Below are positions 51,261 to 60,119 of a stretch of 64,000 nucleotides of DNA, piece after piece; the stretch's first letter is position 1; every line of letters starts with the position of its first letter. The DNA comes from Bacteroidales bacterium UBA1189 (GTDB lineage Bacteria; Bacteroidota; Bacteroidia; Bacteroidales; Bacteroidaceae): positions 34,738 through 98,737 of the forward strand of contig DBYJ01000026.1 in assembly GCA_002309805.1 (NCBI GenBank). The letters are read 5' to 3'. Below the pieces are notes generated by a model. It searched no databases. It saw nothing but the letters and a program-made list of their open reading frames with translations, and was not told where the DNA came from. The position numbers and the translations under genes were made by a program.

Positions 51261-52613
51261 TTACTCCACCGCCACGCGTCGGATAGCGTGGTTGTTGCTG
51301 TCGCCCACATAGAGCACATCCTCGTTGTCGATGGCAAGACCGCAGGGACTGTTGAACTTGGCCACCTCGCCTGTGCCGTTGACATAGCCCGCTTGCTGGG
51401 GCAAGCCTGCAACGGTCGACACATAGCCCGTCTTCATGTTGATTTTGCGGATGCAATGATTGCCCGTGTCAGCCACGTAGAGGTTGCCCTCGCTGTCGCG
51501 GCACATCTGGTGGGGGTTCGAGAACTGTGCCTGATTGATGGGTCCGTCGAAGTACCCCGCCGTACCGCCGCAGAAGGTCGTACACGTCAGGGCGGTAAAG
51601 TCGAGCTTGTAGATGCGGTTCATCTCGTCGACGGTGAAGTAGAGGATGTTCGGGTCGTTGGCATCGAACACCATGCCCCACGTGCTGCCGCTGGTGCTGC
51701 CGATACCCACGCCGCCATACACCTGCGTGAGGTTCTCGCCCAACGCCGTCTCAGGGTCGAAGCGAATCAAGTAGCCTCCGTACGAACGGGTGTAGAACTT
51801 TCCGTCAGCGGGGCACATGGCAGCCGTCCGTCGGGCAGCCCACGACGCCATGCCACCAGGGGAGAATTCCGTGTTGTCCCAGCTGATTTCGCCCTTGTTC
51901 ATGGCCACCCAGTCGTTATCGGGGTCGTAGTACCAGTATTCGTTGTTGCCGATATTCGCCTGAATGTGATAGACTCTGTCATGCACATCGTCATAGACGT
52001 TGACCGGCACCGTCAGGAAGATGCCCAGCTCGTCGATGAGCTTCAGCTGGTCGGCCTCCTCGTTGGCGCAGTAGCGGTAGAACTCGCTGTCGTGGGTGTC
52101 GATTTCGAAGTAGATGTTCTTTCTGCTATCCACCGAGATGCATTGGTTCATCTCCGACGCAAACTGCGCCTCCGACAGGCTGATGGTGCCCGTGGGGTTG
52201 GACGTGGCGTTGGCGTCACCGCCGCAAATCGTCGTCACGTTCGTTTGAATCTTGTAGTCGAAGTAGCCGTCGAACGTGGCCTCCTGATCACCAATCTTCA
52301 CCTTGATCACCACATTTTCGCCGGGCAGTTTAGGAGCCAGTACCAGCAAATGATCGCCGCTGGCGCCAATCACGGGAGCCTGTTTCTGGTTGAAAAACAC
52401 GCTCACAGCGTCCGCATTGTTCCCGAAGTTGCTTCCCGTCAGGATTACCTTTGTGGCAATGGGCCCACCCGTCGGGTAAAAGCTCTCGCAGACAATGGGT
52501 TTCGACGCATCATAGTCGGGATAGCCTTCTACGGGTTTTTCGCACGCGGCGAAAAGCAGTACCGCGAATACTGCCGTAACCATCCAGGCTGTTGTTTTCT
52601 TGAAAGACTTCAT
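51261..52613 (-). CDS. TIG/IPT- and NHL-repeat lipoprotein of the glycan locus
   Basis: A 450-residue lipoprotein (lipobox LFAAC, Cys24). The first part is an IPT/TIG domain (SFYPTGGPIATKVILTGSNF), then NHL repeats (QFSNPHQMCRDSEGNLYVAD, KFNSPCGLAIDNEDVLYVGD). TIG-containing lipoproteins are common extra glycan binders beside SusCD. Precedes susC by 30 bases and heads the operon. Confidence 0.82.
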   Translation of the reverse strand: MKSFKKTTAWMVTAVFAVLLFAACEKPVEGYPDYDASKPIVCESFYPTGGPIATKVILTGSNFGNNADAVSVFFNQKQAPVIGASGDHLLVLAPKLPGENVVIKVKIGDQEATFDGYFDYKIQTNVTTICGGDANATSNPTGTISLSEAQFASEMNQCISVDSRKNIYFEIDTHDSEFYRYCANEEADQLKLIDELGIFLTVPVNVYDDVHDRVYHIQANIGNNEYWYYDPDNDWVAMNKGEISWDNTEFSPGGMASWAARRTAAMCPADGKFYTRSYGGYLIRFDPETALGENLTQVYGGVGIGSTSGSTWGMVFDANDPNILYFTVDEMNRIYKLDFTALTCTTFCGGTAGYFDGPINQAQFSNPHQMCRDSEGNLYVADTGNHCIRKINMKTGYVSTVAGLPQQAGYVNGTGEVAKFNSPCGLAIDNEDVLYVGDSNNHAIRRVAVE

Positions 52614-52710
52614 GTTTTTGCCAAACTAATATTCGATTTATAAGGAAACGATTTTCCCCAACCTTTCCCCTAAAAGAACCTATATATAATAAAGCGGAAG
52701 AAAAACTTTT

Positions 52711-52800
52711 TTCGCCTGCGCTAATTTTTTATTCGCCTACGCTAAATTTTTATTTGCCTGCTCTGGCAATTTATTTGCCTGCGTTATTTTCTCATTTGCT
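52711..52800. repeat. 21-bp tandem array, TTTGCCTGCGCT family (copy 2)
   Basis: The G of TTCGCC/TTTGCC/TTTGCT recurs at 52714, 52735, 52756, 52777 and 52798, exactly 21 bases apart. Same family as 36679-36750. Confidence 0.9.
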
Positions 52801-53098
52801 TATACTCAATAAAGAGGGTTGTTGTTTAGATGAGTAATCAAATAATAAAGATTTAACTGATCTTGATAAATACATTTTCTTATCCAAACGAAAGACATGG
52901 CCTTTTCCGTTAAAACAAATGGGAAACCAACTTTAGAAATGAGAAAAAAGTAAATAACACAACACGAAAAGAGTCCTACTTTCAGAAATCCACTTCAAAT
53001 ATATAAAAATCTTATAATTAAATTATTAATTCTACTATACAACCATATTTTATTTACTTTTTCACTTACTTTGCGATACAACTGATAGAGTAAAATAC

Positions 53099-53106
53099 TA
53101 CCTTTG
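53099..53106 (+). promoter_or_regulatory. -7 box TACCTTTG for the ECF sigma gene
   Basis: TACCTTTG fits the consensus; a TTTG at 53070-53073 is about 25 bases upstream, longer than usual. The ATG is at 53130. Confidence 0.6.
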
Positions 53107-53129
53107 CATCGAAAAAACAATTACCACTC

Positions 53130-53738
53130 ATGTTAAACACTCGGTTTTCGGAGTTATATCTCAACAACTACTCCCGCATGCTGCGAATAGCCAAAGTATA
53201 TATTCCAGAGCAGGAAGAAGCAGAAAACATCGTCCATGATGTGTTCGTTAGCGTATGGGAACATCGTGATCATGTCTTTAGCATGGACAACGTGGAAGGC
53301 TACATGGCCGTTTCACTTAAGAACAGATGCTTGGATCACCTCAAGCATCTCCTCCACGTGGCTGAATATGCCGACCACGTCACAGAAACGCTGCGCGAGG
53401 ACCTGACGATGAAAATCAATAGCCTTAACTGCTATGATGCTGCAGCCTCATACGACAACGAGATTATCAACCATGCCGTACAGAATGCCATCGATGGTCT
53501 TCCGCCTCGCTGCCGGCAAGTGTTCCTCTTTTCGCGTCGCGAACATCTGAAGAACGCCGAAATCGCCCAGCGCATGGGAATATCCGAGAACACCGTGGAA
53601 GCCCAGATGACTATCGCTATCCGCAAACTGCGCGGAGCCTTAAGCCGTTTTATCCCCCAGGCTAACAAGAAAACCGTCACAAGGAACAAAATCGCCCCCC
53701 AAACCACCCTGATGAGAAACGTAGCCGAAGCTGTTTAA
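53130..53738 (+). CDS. ECF-family RNA polymerase sigma factor
   Basis: A 202-residue sigma-70 family member: region 2 (YSRMLRIAKVYIPEQEEAENIVHD-type helix with DVFVSVWEHRD) and region 4 (LPPRCRQVFLFSRREHLKNA, then IAQRMGISENTVEAQM, the helix-turn-helix). It is divergent from the TIG-NHL/SusCD operon, which it may control. No FecR-like anti-sigma gene follows; the next gene is a secreted protein. The C-terminal basic tail after residue 175 is not conserved. Confidence 0.9.
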   Translation: MLNTRFSELYLNNYSRMLRIAKVYIPEQEEAENIVHDVFVSVWEHRDHVFSMDNVEGYMAVSLKNRCLDHLKHLLHVAEYADHVTETLREDLTMKINSLNCYDAAASYDNEIINHAVQNAIDGLPPRCRQVFLFSRREHLKNAEIAQRMGISENTVEAQMTIAIRKLRGALSRFIPQANKKTVTRNKIAPQTTLMRNVAEAV

Positions 53739-53830
53739 CAATATTACCTTTAGTGGAATGGCACACCTCCGTCGTTATTAATAATAAAAATAGGATTAAA
53801 AATATATTGTTAATTAAAAATTACGTTTTT

Positions 53831-54553
53831 ATGAAAAAAGTTTACTCAATTCTTGCAATCTGCGGCATGTTACTTGCCGCATTGGTTCCCCAAAAAGCCG
53901 TAGCAGGTGCTGCCACTTATGAGAACCATGTCGTTACGCTCACGGGTGTTCCCGAAGGTGCTGGTGTTGTCTATCTTGTGACTGACTGGAACGGACACGA
54001 GTGGGACGAAATAGACGAAATGCTCTACGAAGAGGACGAAATCACCGTGAAGGCTACCATCGAGACCAAGGGCTACAAGGCTATCTGCCATCTTTATGCC
54101 CTCCCCAACGAAGGCTACAAATTTGCCGGTTTCTTCCTGGATGACGGCAACGGCCTCTTTGACATCGAAGAAGACACCCCCATCACGTTCACAGACGATG
54201 CCGAATTTGACAACAAGTGCATCGAAGCGGGTATTCCGCGCGCGTACACCACTACTCCTGCCCTTCAGGTGGTCCTCGAACACGAATCACCTAACGAATA
54301 TCAGGGAGGTGAAACTTCTGATGATAACAAGGCAGCTGCAGAGGCTGCTGCAGAGAGCGACTGGAACGAATTCAATTGCCTGAACCAGTTCTTTGCTGTA
54401 TTCTATGCTGACGGCGAGGAGAATCCCATCACAGGTATCAAAGCTGTGGCCATCAATCCCGATGAAGTCATCTACAACCTCTGCGGACAGCGCGTCGGCA
54501 AGGATGCCAAGGGACTGCTGATTGTCGGCGGAAAGAAAAAGATGGTTCGCTAA
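53831..54553 (+). CDS. Small secreted protein with GLLIVGGKKKMVR tail
   Basis: 240 residues from MKKVYSILAICGMLLAALVP; upstream in-frame codons are AT-rich noncoding. After the signal, one beta-rich domain (TLTGVPEGAGVVYLVTDWNG) and an Ala/Glu segment (KAAAEAAAES) precede a C-terminal tail (VIYNLCGQRVGK, then GLLIVGGKKKMVR) of the type also seen at 25690 and 60107. Function unknown. It follows the sigma gene by 92 bases with a weak TACCTTTA box near 53746. Confidence 0.6.
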   Translation: MKKVYSILAICGMLLAALVPQKAVAGAATYENHVVTLTGVPEGAGVVYLVTDWNGHEWDEIDEMLYEEDEITVKATIETKGYKAICHLYALPNEGYKFAGFFLDDGNGLFDIEEDTPITFTDDAEFDNKCIEAGIPRAYTTTPALQVVLEHESPNEYQGGETSDDNKAAAEAAAESDWNEFNCLNQFFAVFYADGEENPITGIKAVAINPDEVIYNLCGQRVGKDAKGLLIVGGKKKMVR

Positions 54554-54598
54554 GGTACAACCACCTCATTTATTTGAAGTTTATCAGACCCTAATCCC

Positions 54599-55816
54599 AT
54601 GCTGCTCCGTCTAAGAAGCATCGTGTTTGCAGCCATAACCACTTGCATTGTTGCAGGTGGTTATGCTGCTCAAACACCACTCCACGACGACAGCGGCAAG
54701 GCCGAAGGAGGCCTCGCCAACGACATTAGTGCATCGCTTGTCGTCTGCGGACGGGGGCCACGACTCATCTCCTCATTCGGCCATTGCTCCATCCACATGT
54801 CATGCCCCTCGGCAGGCTTGGACAGCTATTACACCTATCTTATCTGGGCTTCGCCCGAAAACATCAGGCGTTTCTTCGCCGAAGGGCTTTGCACGGGGCA
54901 TTTCGAAGCCCAGAAGTGGGACGATTTCAAGAAGGACTACGTCGAGCAGAACCGCCCCATCACGGAATACAAGCTTAACCTCACTACCGACGAGGTACGG
55001 CACCTTTGGCTGAATCTTGACCGGGAGACGTACAACTCCACCAGCCGCGAATACAGTTTCTTACACTCCCAATGTACCTCCATCTGTGCTGACGTCATCC
55101 GTGCTTCGCTAATAAACGAACGTATCGAATACGGCGAGCTGCCTCAAGGACTCACGGGCACACTCCGTGATTTTGCAGACCATTCCGTAGCCGGCTATCC
55201 GTGGTATCTGTTCTGCTTCCAGAGCATATTGGGGAAAGAGGGAGAGCAGAAAGGAACCGTCTGGGAGAAATTGGCTCCGGCAGACATCTATCCCGTTTGG
55301 AGCGGAGCGTCCATCGTTGATGCAGCGGGCAATCGTCGTCCTATTTTCATCGATGACGGACAGACGCTCCTTGACGGCACCTACTCACCATCGAAGGCCT
55401 CGCCTCTGACGCCCACGGTATGCTTTGCCATCCTCCTCGCCATCGCCCTGCTGCTGACCGTTTTCTCTAAGAAACAACGCAAGATAACTTGGTTTTTTGA
55501 TGCCCTATTGCTCTGCCTGCAGACGGTATTGGGGCTCTTCTTCACATGGCTTCTGCTGTTCTCAAAGGCATCGTGGCTGCCGGGTAATCTGTTACCCATC
55601 GTATTCAACCCTATTCCCATCCTACTTTGGATCTTCTTCCACAAGAAAAAGTGGTTCCGCTGGGTGTATGCCAGCTATGCTGTCGTGCTGGCAGTCATGA
55701 TAATCACCACGCCCCTCGTTCCGCAGCTCCAATGGGCTCATGCCCTGCTGTTTGCCACTTTCCTTGTCCGCGTAACAGCATTATTTCTAAATTCAATAAA
55801 AACCAACAAAAAATGA
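54599..55816 (+). CDS. DUF4105 / Lnb-like membrane protein, putative lipoprotein N-acyltransferase
   Basis: 405 residues. The signal-like N terminus (LRSIVFAAITTCIVAGGYA) is followed by a periplasmic domain with SSFGHCSIHM near residue 59 and SREYSFLHSQCTSICADVI near 146, conserved Cys/His blocks of the DUF4105 family, then about five C-terminal transmembrane helices (from VCFAILLAIALLL). This family has been linked to lipoprotein N-acylation (Lnb) in Bacteroidetes, which lack Lnt; that link is from memory. It overlaps the next gene by four bases (ATGA). Confidence 0.75.
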   Translation: MLLRLRSIVFAAITTCIVAGGYAAQTPLHDDSGKAEGGLANDISASLVVCGRGPRLISSFGHCSIHMSCPSAGLDSYYTYLIWASPENIRRFFAEGLCTGHFEAQKWDDFKKDYVEQNRPITEYKLNLTTDEVRHLWLNLDRETYNSTSREYSFLHSQCTSICADVIRASLINERIEYGELPQGLTGTLRDFADHSVAGYPWYLFCFQSILGKEGEQKGTVWEKLAPADIYPVWSGASIVDAAGNRRPIFIDDGQTLLDGTYSPSKASPLTPTVCFAILLAIALLLTVFSKKQRKITWFFDALLLCLQTVLGLFFTWLLLFSKASWLPGNLLPIVFNPIPILLWIFFHKKKWFRWVYASYAVVLAVMIITTPLVPQLQWAHALLFATFLVRVTALFLNSIKTNKK

Positions 55817-57201
55817 AAAAAGCAATTCTATCTCTCTTTATCCTTGCCTCATGCAGCATGTTATGCGCTCAAGGACAGGTTGCCCCCTTCAAAGCGGGCG
55901 ACCGTGTGACTTTTGTCGGAAACAGCATCACCGATGGTGGTCACTATCATTCGTACATCTGGCTCTACTACATGACCCGTTTCCCCAGCCAACAGATGTG
56001 GATGGCCAACTGCGGTATCGGAGGCGACACGGCCGAAGATATCCTGCGCCGCTTCGATGGAGACGTGGTAGGCAAAAATCCGTCCGTCATCACCCTCACC
56101 TTCGGCATGAACGACACGGGTTATTGGGAATACAACGGTGACGATGCCGTGAACTTTGCTAACCGCAAGGTGAACGAGGCCCGCAGGAACTTCCTTGAAA
56201 TCGAAAAAAAGCTGAAAAAACTCAGCGGCACACGAGTCGTAATGATTGGCACATCGCCCTACGACCAGACTTCGACCTTCAATGACAACATCTACCGCCG
56301 CAAGAACGATGCCATGGAACGCGTCATCGCCATCCAGGACTCGTCTGCCAAAGCCAACCGCTGGGAGTTCCTTGACTTCAACGCCCCGATGTGTGAGGTG
56401 AATGCACGGTTGCAGAAGGATGACCCCACCTTTACCGTCTGCGGTAACGACCGTGTGCATCCCGACAACGATGGACACATGCTCATGGCGTACATCTTCC
56501 TGAAAGCACAGGGAATGGCTGGCAAACCCGTAGCCGACTTCAGCATCAACTCTCGTCAGAAGAAGGCAGAGAAAGCCGTTAACTGCAGCATCGAGAATAT
56601 CACGAACAGTTCGAATGTCCTCTCCTTCGACTATCTCGCCGAGGCACTCCCCTATCCGCTCGATACCATTCCTCACGGCTGGGGCTTCACTCGTCCGCAG
56701 TCGGACATCACAAAAATGATTCCCGATTTCAACGAAGAGATGAACAGCGAGAAACTTACCGTCCGCGGGCTGAAAGGTAGCTATCGTCTCCTTATCGACG
56801 ACATCCTTATTGACACGCTCTCCTCCGCTGAATTGGAGCGTGGCGTTAACCTCGCTCTTTATCGCCACACGCCCCAGTACCAACAGGCATGTGCAGTCAT
56901 GTCGCTCAACGAGGAACGCTGGGACATCGAACGTCGCATTCGTGACTTTGTATGGCTCCAATACGGTTGGTTCCTCAAGGAGCACGGCATTACCGACTAC
57001 ACCACCGAGGAGGCTGCCCGCATCTACCGCGAAGGCTCCAAGGAAAATGGTTGGGTAAACAGCCGCAAGGATATCTACAACCGTCTGATACATCCTGAAA
57101 TCATGCAGCTGCTCGAGCAAGAGCAAGACCTCATCGTCCGTACCATCTATTCCATCAACACCCCCGTTACCCGTCACTTCAGACTGGAGAAAACACGATA
57201 A
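55813..57201 (+). CDS. Secreted SGNH/GDSL-family hydrolase
   Basis: 462 residues from MKKAILSLFILASCSML, overlapping the Lnb-like stop by four bases. The SGNH blocks are visible: block I FVGNSITDGG (nucleophile Ser near 40), block II NCGIGGDTAED, block III FGMNDTGY and block V NDRVHPDNDGH. Likely an esterase removing acetyl or similar groups from carbohydrate. The C-terminal third (after about 240) is a separate helical/beta region. Possibly a lipoprotein (LASC at the signal), though signal peptidase I cleavage after AQ is also plausible. Confidence 0.85.
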   Translation: MKKAILSLFILASCSMLCAQGQVAPFKAGDRVTFVGNSITDGGHYHSYIWLYYMTRFPSQQMWMANCGIGGDTAEDILRRFDGDVVGKNPSVITLTFGMNDTGYWEYNGDDAVNFANRKVNEARRNFLEIEKKLKKLSGTRVVMIGTSPYDQTSTFNDNIYRRKNDAMERVIAIQDSSAKANRWEFLDFNAPMCEVNARLQKDDPTFTVCGNDRVHPDNDGHMLMAYIFLKAQGMAGKPVADFSINSRQKKAEKAVNCSIENITNSSNVLSFDYLAEALPYPLDTIPHGWGFTRPQSDITKMIPDFNEEMNSEKLTVRGLKGSYRLLIDDILIDTLSSAELERGVNLALYRHTPQYQQACAVMSLNEERWDIERRIRDFVWLQYGWFLKEHGITDYTTEEAARIYREGSKENGWVNSRKDIYNRLIHPEIMQLLEQEQDLIVRTIYSINTPVTRHFRLEKTR

Positions 57202-57230
57202 AGAAATATAATAGGTAATAGTAATAAAAA

Positions 57231-57343
57231 ATGGACGTTAAAAAAAGAGTTATGCGCTGTGCGCAGGAAGATAGTAATGCCTATGAGCAAAGCGAAATCT
57301 CTTCCATGAGCAGAGTGGGTTTACTTCCTCTTTTAACGTCCAT
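57231..57343. repeat. Inverted repeat ATGGACGTTAAAA at the 5' end of the GH2 gene
   Basis: ATGGACGTTAAAA (57231-57243) pairs with TTTTAACGTCCAT (57331-57343); a small TGCGC/GCGCA hairpin lies inside. The right arm is translated as part of the signal peptide. Confidence 0.8.
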
Positions 57344-60107
57344 TCTAACTTCAATTTTATTATTTGTTGTTAATCCTGTCTTCGGGGGCGACACCATGTC
57401 TCTCGACAGCTTCGACGGCACTCTCTGGAAGGTTTTCCCTGCCGAAGGATTGAAATGGAACGCCGTAGCCGGCGATGATTTTGAGCCTGAGGACTGGGTG
57501 CCAGGAGTAGTCCCAGGAACCGTTTTTGTCGCCTACGTGGAAGCCGGACGGGAAGAAAACCCCGACTGGGGCGACAACGTCTACCGCGTGGACGAGTCGT
57601 TCTACAATCGCTCCTTCTGGTATCGGACCACGCTTCCCCGCCCTGCGCAATCCGAGGGCAGGCGCACCATTCTCACGCTCGAGGGTATCAACCGCTATGC
57701 ATGGGTCTGCTTCAACGGGAAAAAGCTCGGACAAATCAAAGGGCACGTACAATCCGTGCATTACGACATCACCGACTTGCTGAAAGACGAAAACACGTTA
57801 GCCATCCGCATCGATATGCCTGACAGCAAACACATTGCCCGCGATGCAAACTTTGTCAACTACGTCTGTCCCACGTATGTAGCCAGCCATAGCTGGGACT
57901 GGATGCCCTACGTCCCTGGGCTCAACTGCGGCATCACCAACGATATCTATCTGGAGTTCACCGGCGATACCGACATCCGCAACACGTGGGTACGCTCGTT
58001 CTTGGACAGCACCTACACCCAAGCTTCCGTAACCGTTGAGACACATGCTGTCAACCTGACCAACGACTCCACCCGCGTTACACTTCAGGCAACCATTCAG
58101 CCAGGCGACTTCACCTCCGTCCGAGAGGTATTGATTGCCCCTCAGCAAACGGTTACAGTTGTATTCGATACCATCAGCATCGATAATCCCCAATTGTGGT
58201 GGCCAAACGGTTCAGGCCCCCAGAATCTCTATACGTGCACCATCAATGCCCTCCCCCTTATGGGGGACCAGGGAGGGGGGCTTAGCACCTCGCAGGTAAC
58301 CTCCTTCGGCATTAAAGAATATAGGTACCGCAAGGAGAACACGGCGCTCACCCTCTATGTCAACGGCCAGAAAACCTTCTGCAAAGGCGGAAATTGGGGC
58401 ATGAGCGACTATCTGCTGCGTTGCCACCGAAGCGAGTACGACCGTCGCATCCGCCTCCATGCCGACATGCACTTCAATATGATTCGTCTCTGGACGGGCT
58501 GCGTAACCGACGAGGAATTCTACGAAGCCTGTGACCGCTACGGCATTATGGTCTGGGACGACTTCTGGCTCACAGGCCCCTATACGGGACTCACAGGCCC
58601 CGACGACACCAAAGAGTTTCTTGCCAACGCGCAAGACAAGGTCATCCGGCTTCGCAACCACCCGTCACTCTGTATCTGGTGCGGCTGCAACGAGGGTACC
58701 CCTTATGACAAGCTCAACGAGAGCATAGCCGACATCATAGCCACCTACGACGGCAACGACCGTCTCTACCAACCCAACTCTCATTATGGGAACGGTCTCT
58801 CGGGCAGCGGCTGGTGGAAGAACTTCCCTCCCGAAGATTACTTCTCAAAGGGCATCTGGGGAGGTGGTGGTGATTTGGGAGACCGCGTTGACTGGGGATT
58901 CCGAAGCGAGTTGGGCATGGGCGGCTTTACGACGTTCGAAAGCTTTTGCGAATTCATGCCCGAGGAATACTGGTGGAACAACAAGAAAGGCCCGCAGAAC
59001 GACATGTGGGAAAAACACTTCTTCAGCGACCAGGCAGCCTACGGAGGCGGAGCTGATGCCTCGGGCTATTTCAATTCCGTCGTCACCAGCTACGGACAGC
59101 CCGACGGAGCGGAATCCTTCTGCGAAAAAGTACAGTTCCTAAACATCGAAACGATGAAGGCCATCTACGAAGGGTGGCAGGATAACCTCTGGAACACGGC
59201 CTCGGGCATCCTATTCTGGATGAGCCAGCCAGCCTATCCTTGTTTCATCTGGCAGACATACGACTACTATTACGACGCTACAGGCTGCTACTGGGGCGCG
59301 CGGAAAGGATGCGAACCGCTTCATATCCAATGGAATTGCAGCAGCCAGCGCATCAACGTCGTCAATACCTCCCCCACTCCGGCAACGGGGCTTAGCGCCT
59401 CCATTGAAATGTTCCGGATGGACGGCACCCCCTACGCATCCAACACGACGACAATCTCCGACATCGAAGCTACTGCCGCAAGCGTCACACGCATCTGGCG
59501 CTTCCCCGCAACGGCTCCTTCGGGCGTCTTCTTCATTCGTCTGAAGCTCTTCGACGAAGAGGGCAACCTTCTGTCTGAGAACTTCTACTGGAAGAACAAA
59601 GCTGGCAACAAGAATGATTTTACCGACCTCAACACCCTGCCTAAAGCAGAACTGAGGGGCAAAACCCTCTCCAGTCCCTCTCCCTTAAGCGATAACCTTA
59701 AGGAGATGACCGTCGAGGTTTCCAATCTTTCCTCAACTACCGCTTTCGGCATCCGCGTCCGACTTGTTGACGAGACTACGGGACGGCGCATCCTGCCCGT
59801 AACGATGGAAGAAAACTATTTCACCCTCTTTGCCGGCGAAAGCCGTACGCTCCATCTCGTCTATGAAGCCTCCGAGGACTCCCAGTCAACAACACCCCTC
59901 GTCCTCCTGAAGCAATACGGCTACCCCGAAACCGATGCCGATGGTAATCCCGCGGAAATCAGCCCTATCTCTTACCCCTCCCAAGAGGAAGAGGGTCTTT
60001 ATGATATGCAAGGACGACCCCTAAATGTTGTCTCAACCGCAGAACTCCCCACGGGCTATTACATCCAGAAAAACGGCACCTCACGCCGTGTTTGTCTCGT
60101 CCGATAG
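57306..60107 (+). CDS. Secreted GH2 glycosidase (beta-mannosidase / exo-glucosaminidase branch)
   Basis: About 933 residues from MSRVGLLPLL; an ATG at 57231 lies at the tip of an inverted repeat and would add 25 odd residues. After the signal come the GH2 sugar-binding domain (FWYRTTLPRP, NRYAWVCFNGKKLG), the Ig-like domain (QLWWPNGSGPQNLY), the TIM barrel (CKGGNWGM, IRLWTGCVTDEEFYEACDRYGI) with acid/base Glu in WCGCNEGTP, and nucleophile Glu in FRSELGMGG. These match the mannosidase-like GH2 group. The tail LYDMQGR to GYYIQKNG resembles the other secretion tails here. Internal G-rich palindromic DNA (58249-58277) is translated in frame. Confidence 0.85.
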   Translation: MSRVGLLPLLTSILTSILLFVVNPVFGGDTMSLDSFDGTLWKVFPAEGLKWNAVAGDDFEPEDWVPGVVPGTVFVAYVEAGREENPDWGDNVYRVDESFYNRSFWYRTTLPRPAQSEGRRTILTLEGINRYAWVCFNGKKLGQIKGHVQSVHYDITDLLKDENTLAIRIDMPDSKHIARDANFVNYVCPTYVASHSWDWMPYVPGLNCGITNDIYLEFTGDTDIRNTWVRSFLDSTYTQASVTVETHAVNLTNDSTRVTLQATIQPGDFTSVREVLIAPQQTVTVVFDTISIDNPQLWWPNGSGPQNLYTCTINALPLMGDQGGGLSTSQVTSFGIKEYRYRKENTALTLYVNGQKTFCKGGNWGMSDYLLRCHRSEYDRRIRLHADMHFNMIRLWTGCVTDEEFYEACDRYGIMVWDDFWLTGPYTGLTGPDDTKEFLANAQDKVIRLRNHPSLCIWCGCNEGTPYDKLNESIADIIATYDGNDRLYQPNSHYGNGLSGSGWWKNFPPEDYFSKGIWGGGGDLGDRVDWGFRSELGMGGFTTFESFCEFMPEEYWWNNKKGPQNDMWEKHFFSDQAAYGGGADASGYFNSVVTSYGQPDGAESFCEKVQFLNIETMKAIYEGWQDNLWNTASGILFWMSQPAYPCFIWQTYDYYYDATGCYWGARKGCEPLHIQWNCSSQRINVVNTSPTPATGLSASIEMFRMDGTPYASNTTTISDIEATAASVTRIWRFPATAPSGVFFIRLKLFDEEGNLLSENFYWKNKAGNKNDFTDLNTLPKAELRGKTLSSPSPLSDNLKEMTVEVSNLSSTTAFGIRVRLVDETTGRRILPVTMEENYFTLFAGESRTLHLVYEASEDSQSTTPLVLLKQYGYPETDADGNPAEISPISYPSQEEEGLYDMQGRPLNVVSTAELPTGYYIQKNGTSRRVCLVR
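58249..58280. repeat. G/C-rich in-frame palindrome in the GH2 gene
   Basis: CCCTCCC (58249-58255) pairs with GGGAGGG (58271-58277), and CCCCC/GGGGG pair inside (58253-58266). Translated as a short Gly-rich loop. Confidence 0.65.
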
Positions 60108-60119
60108 AGCCCCTCAAAT

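Larger units (their letters stand above)
52614..53129. other. Divergent control region of the glycan locus
   Basis: About 515 bases between the TIG-NHL gene and the ECF sigma gene. It contains a five-unit 21-bp array (52711-52800) and AT-rich DNA; the only clear promoter is that of the sigma gene (53099-53106). No consensus promoter was found for the minus-strand operon, in keeping with control by the neighbouring ECF factor. Confidence 0.6.
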
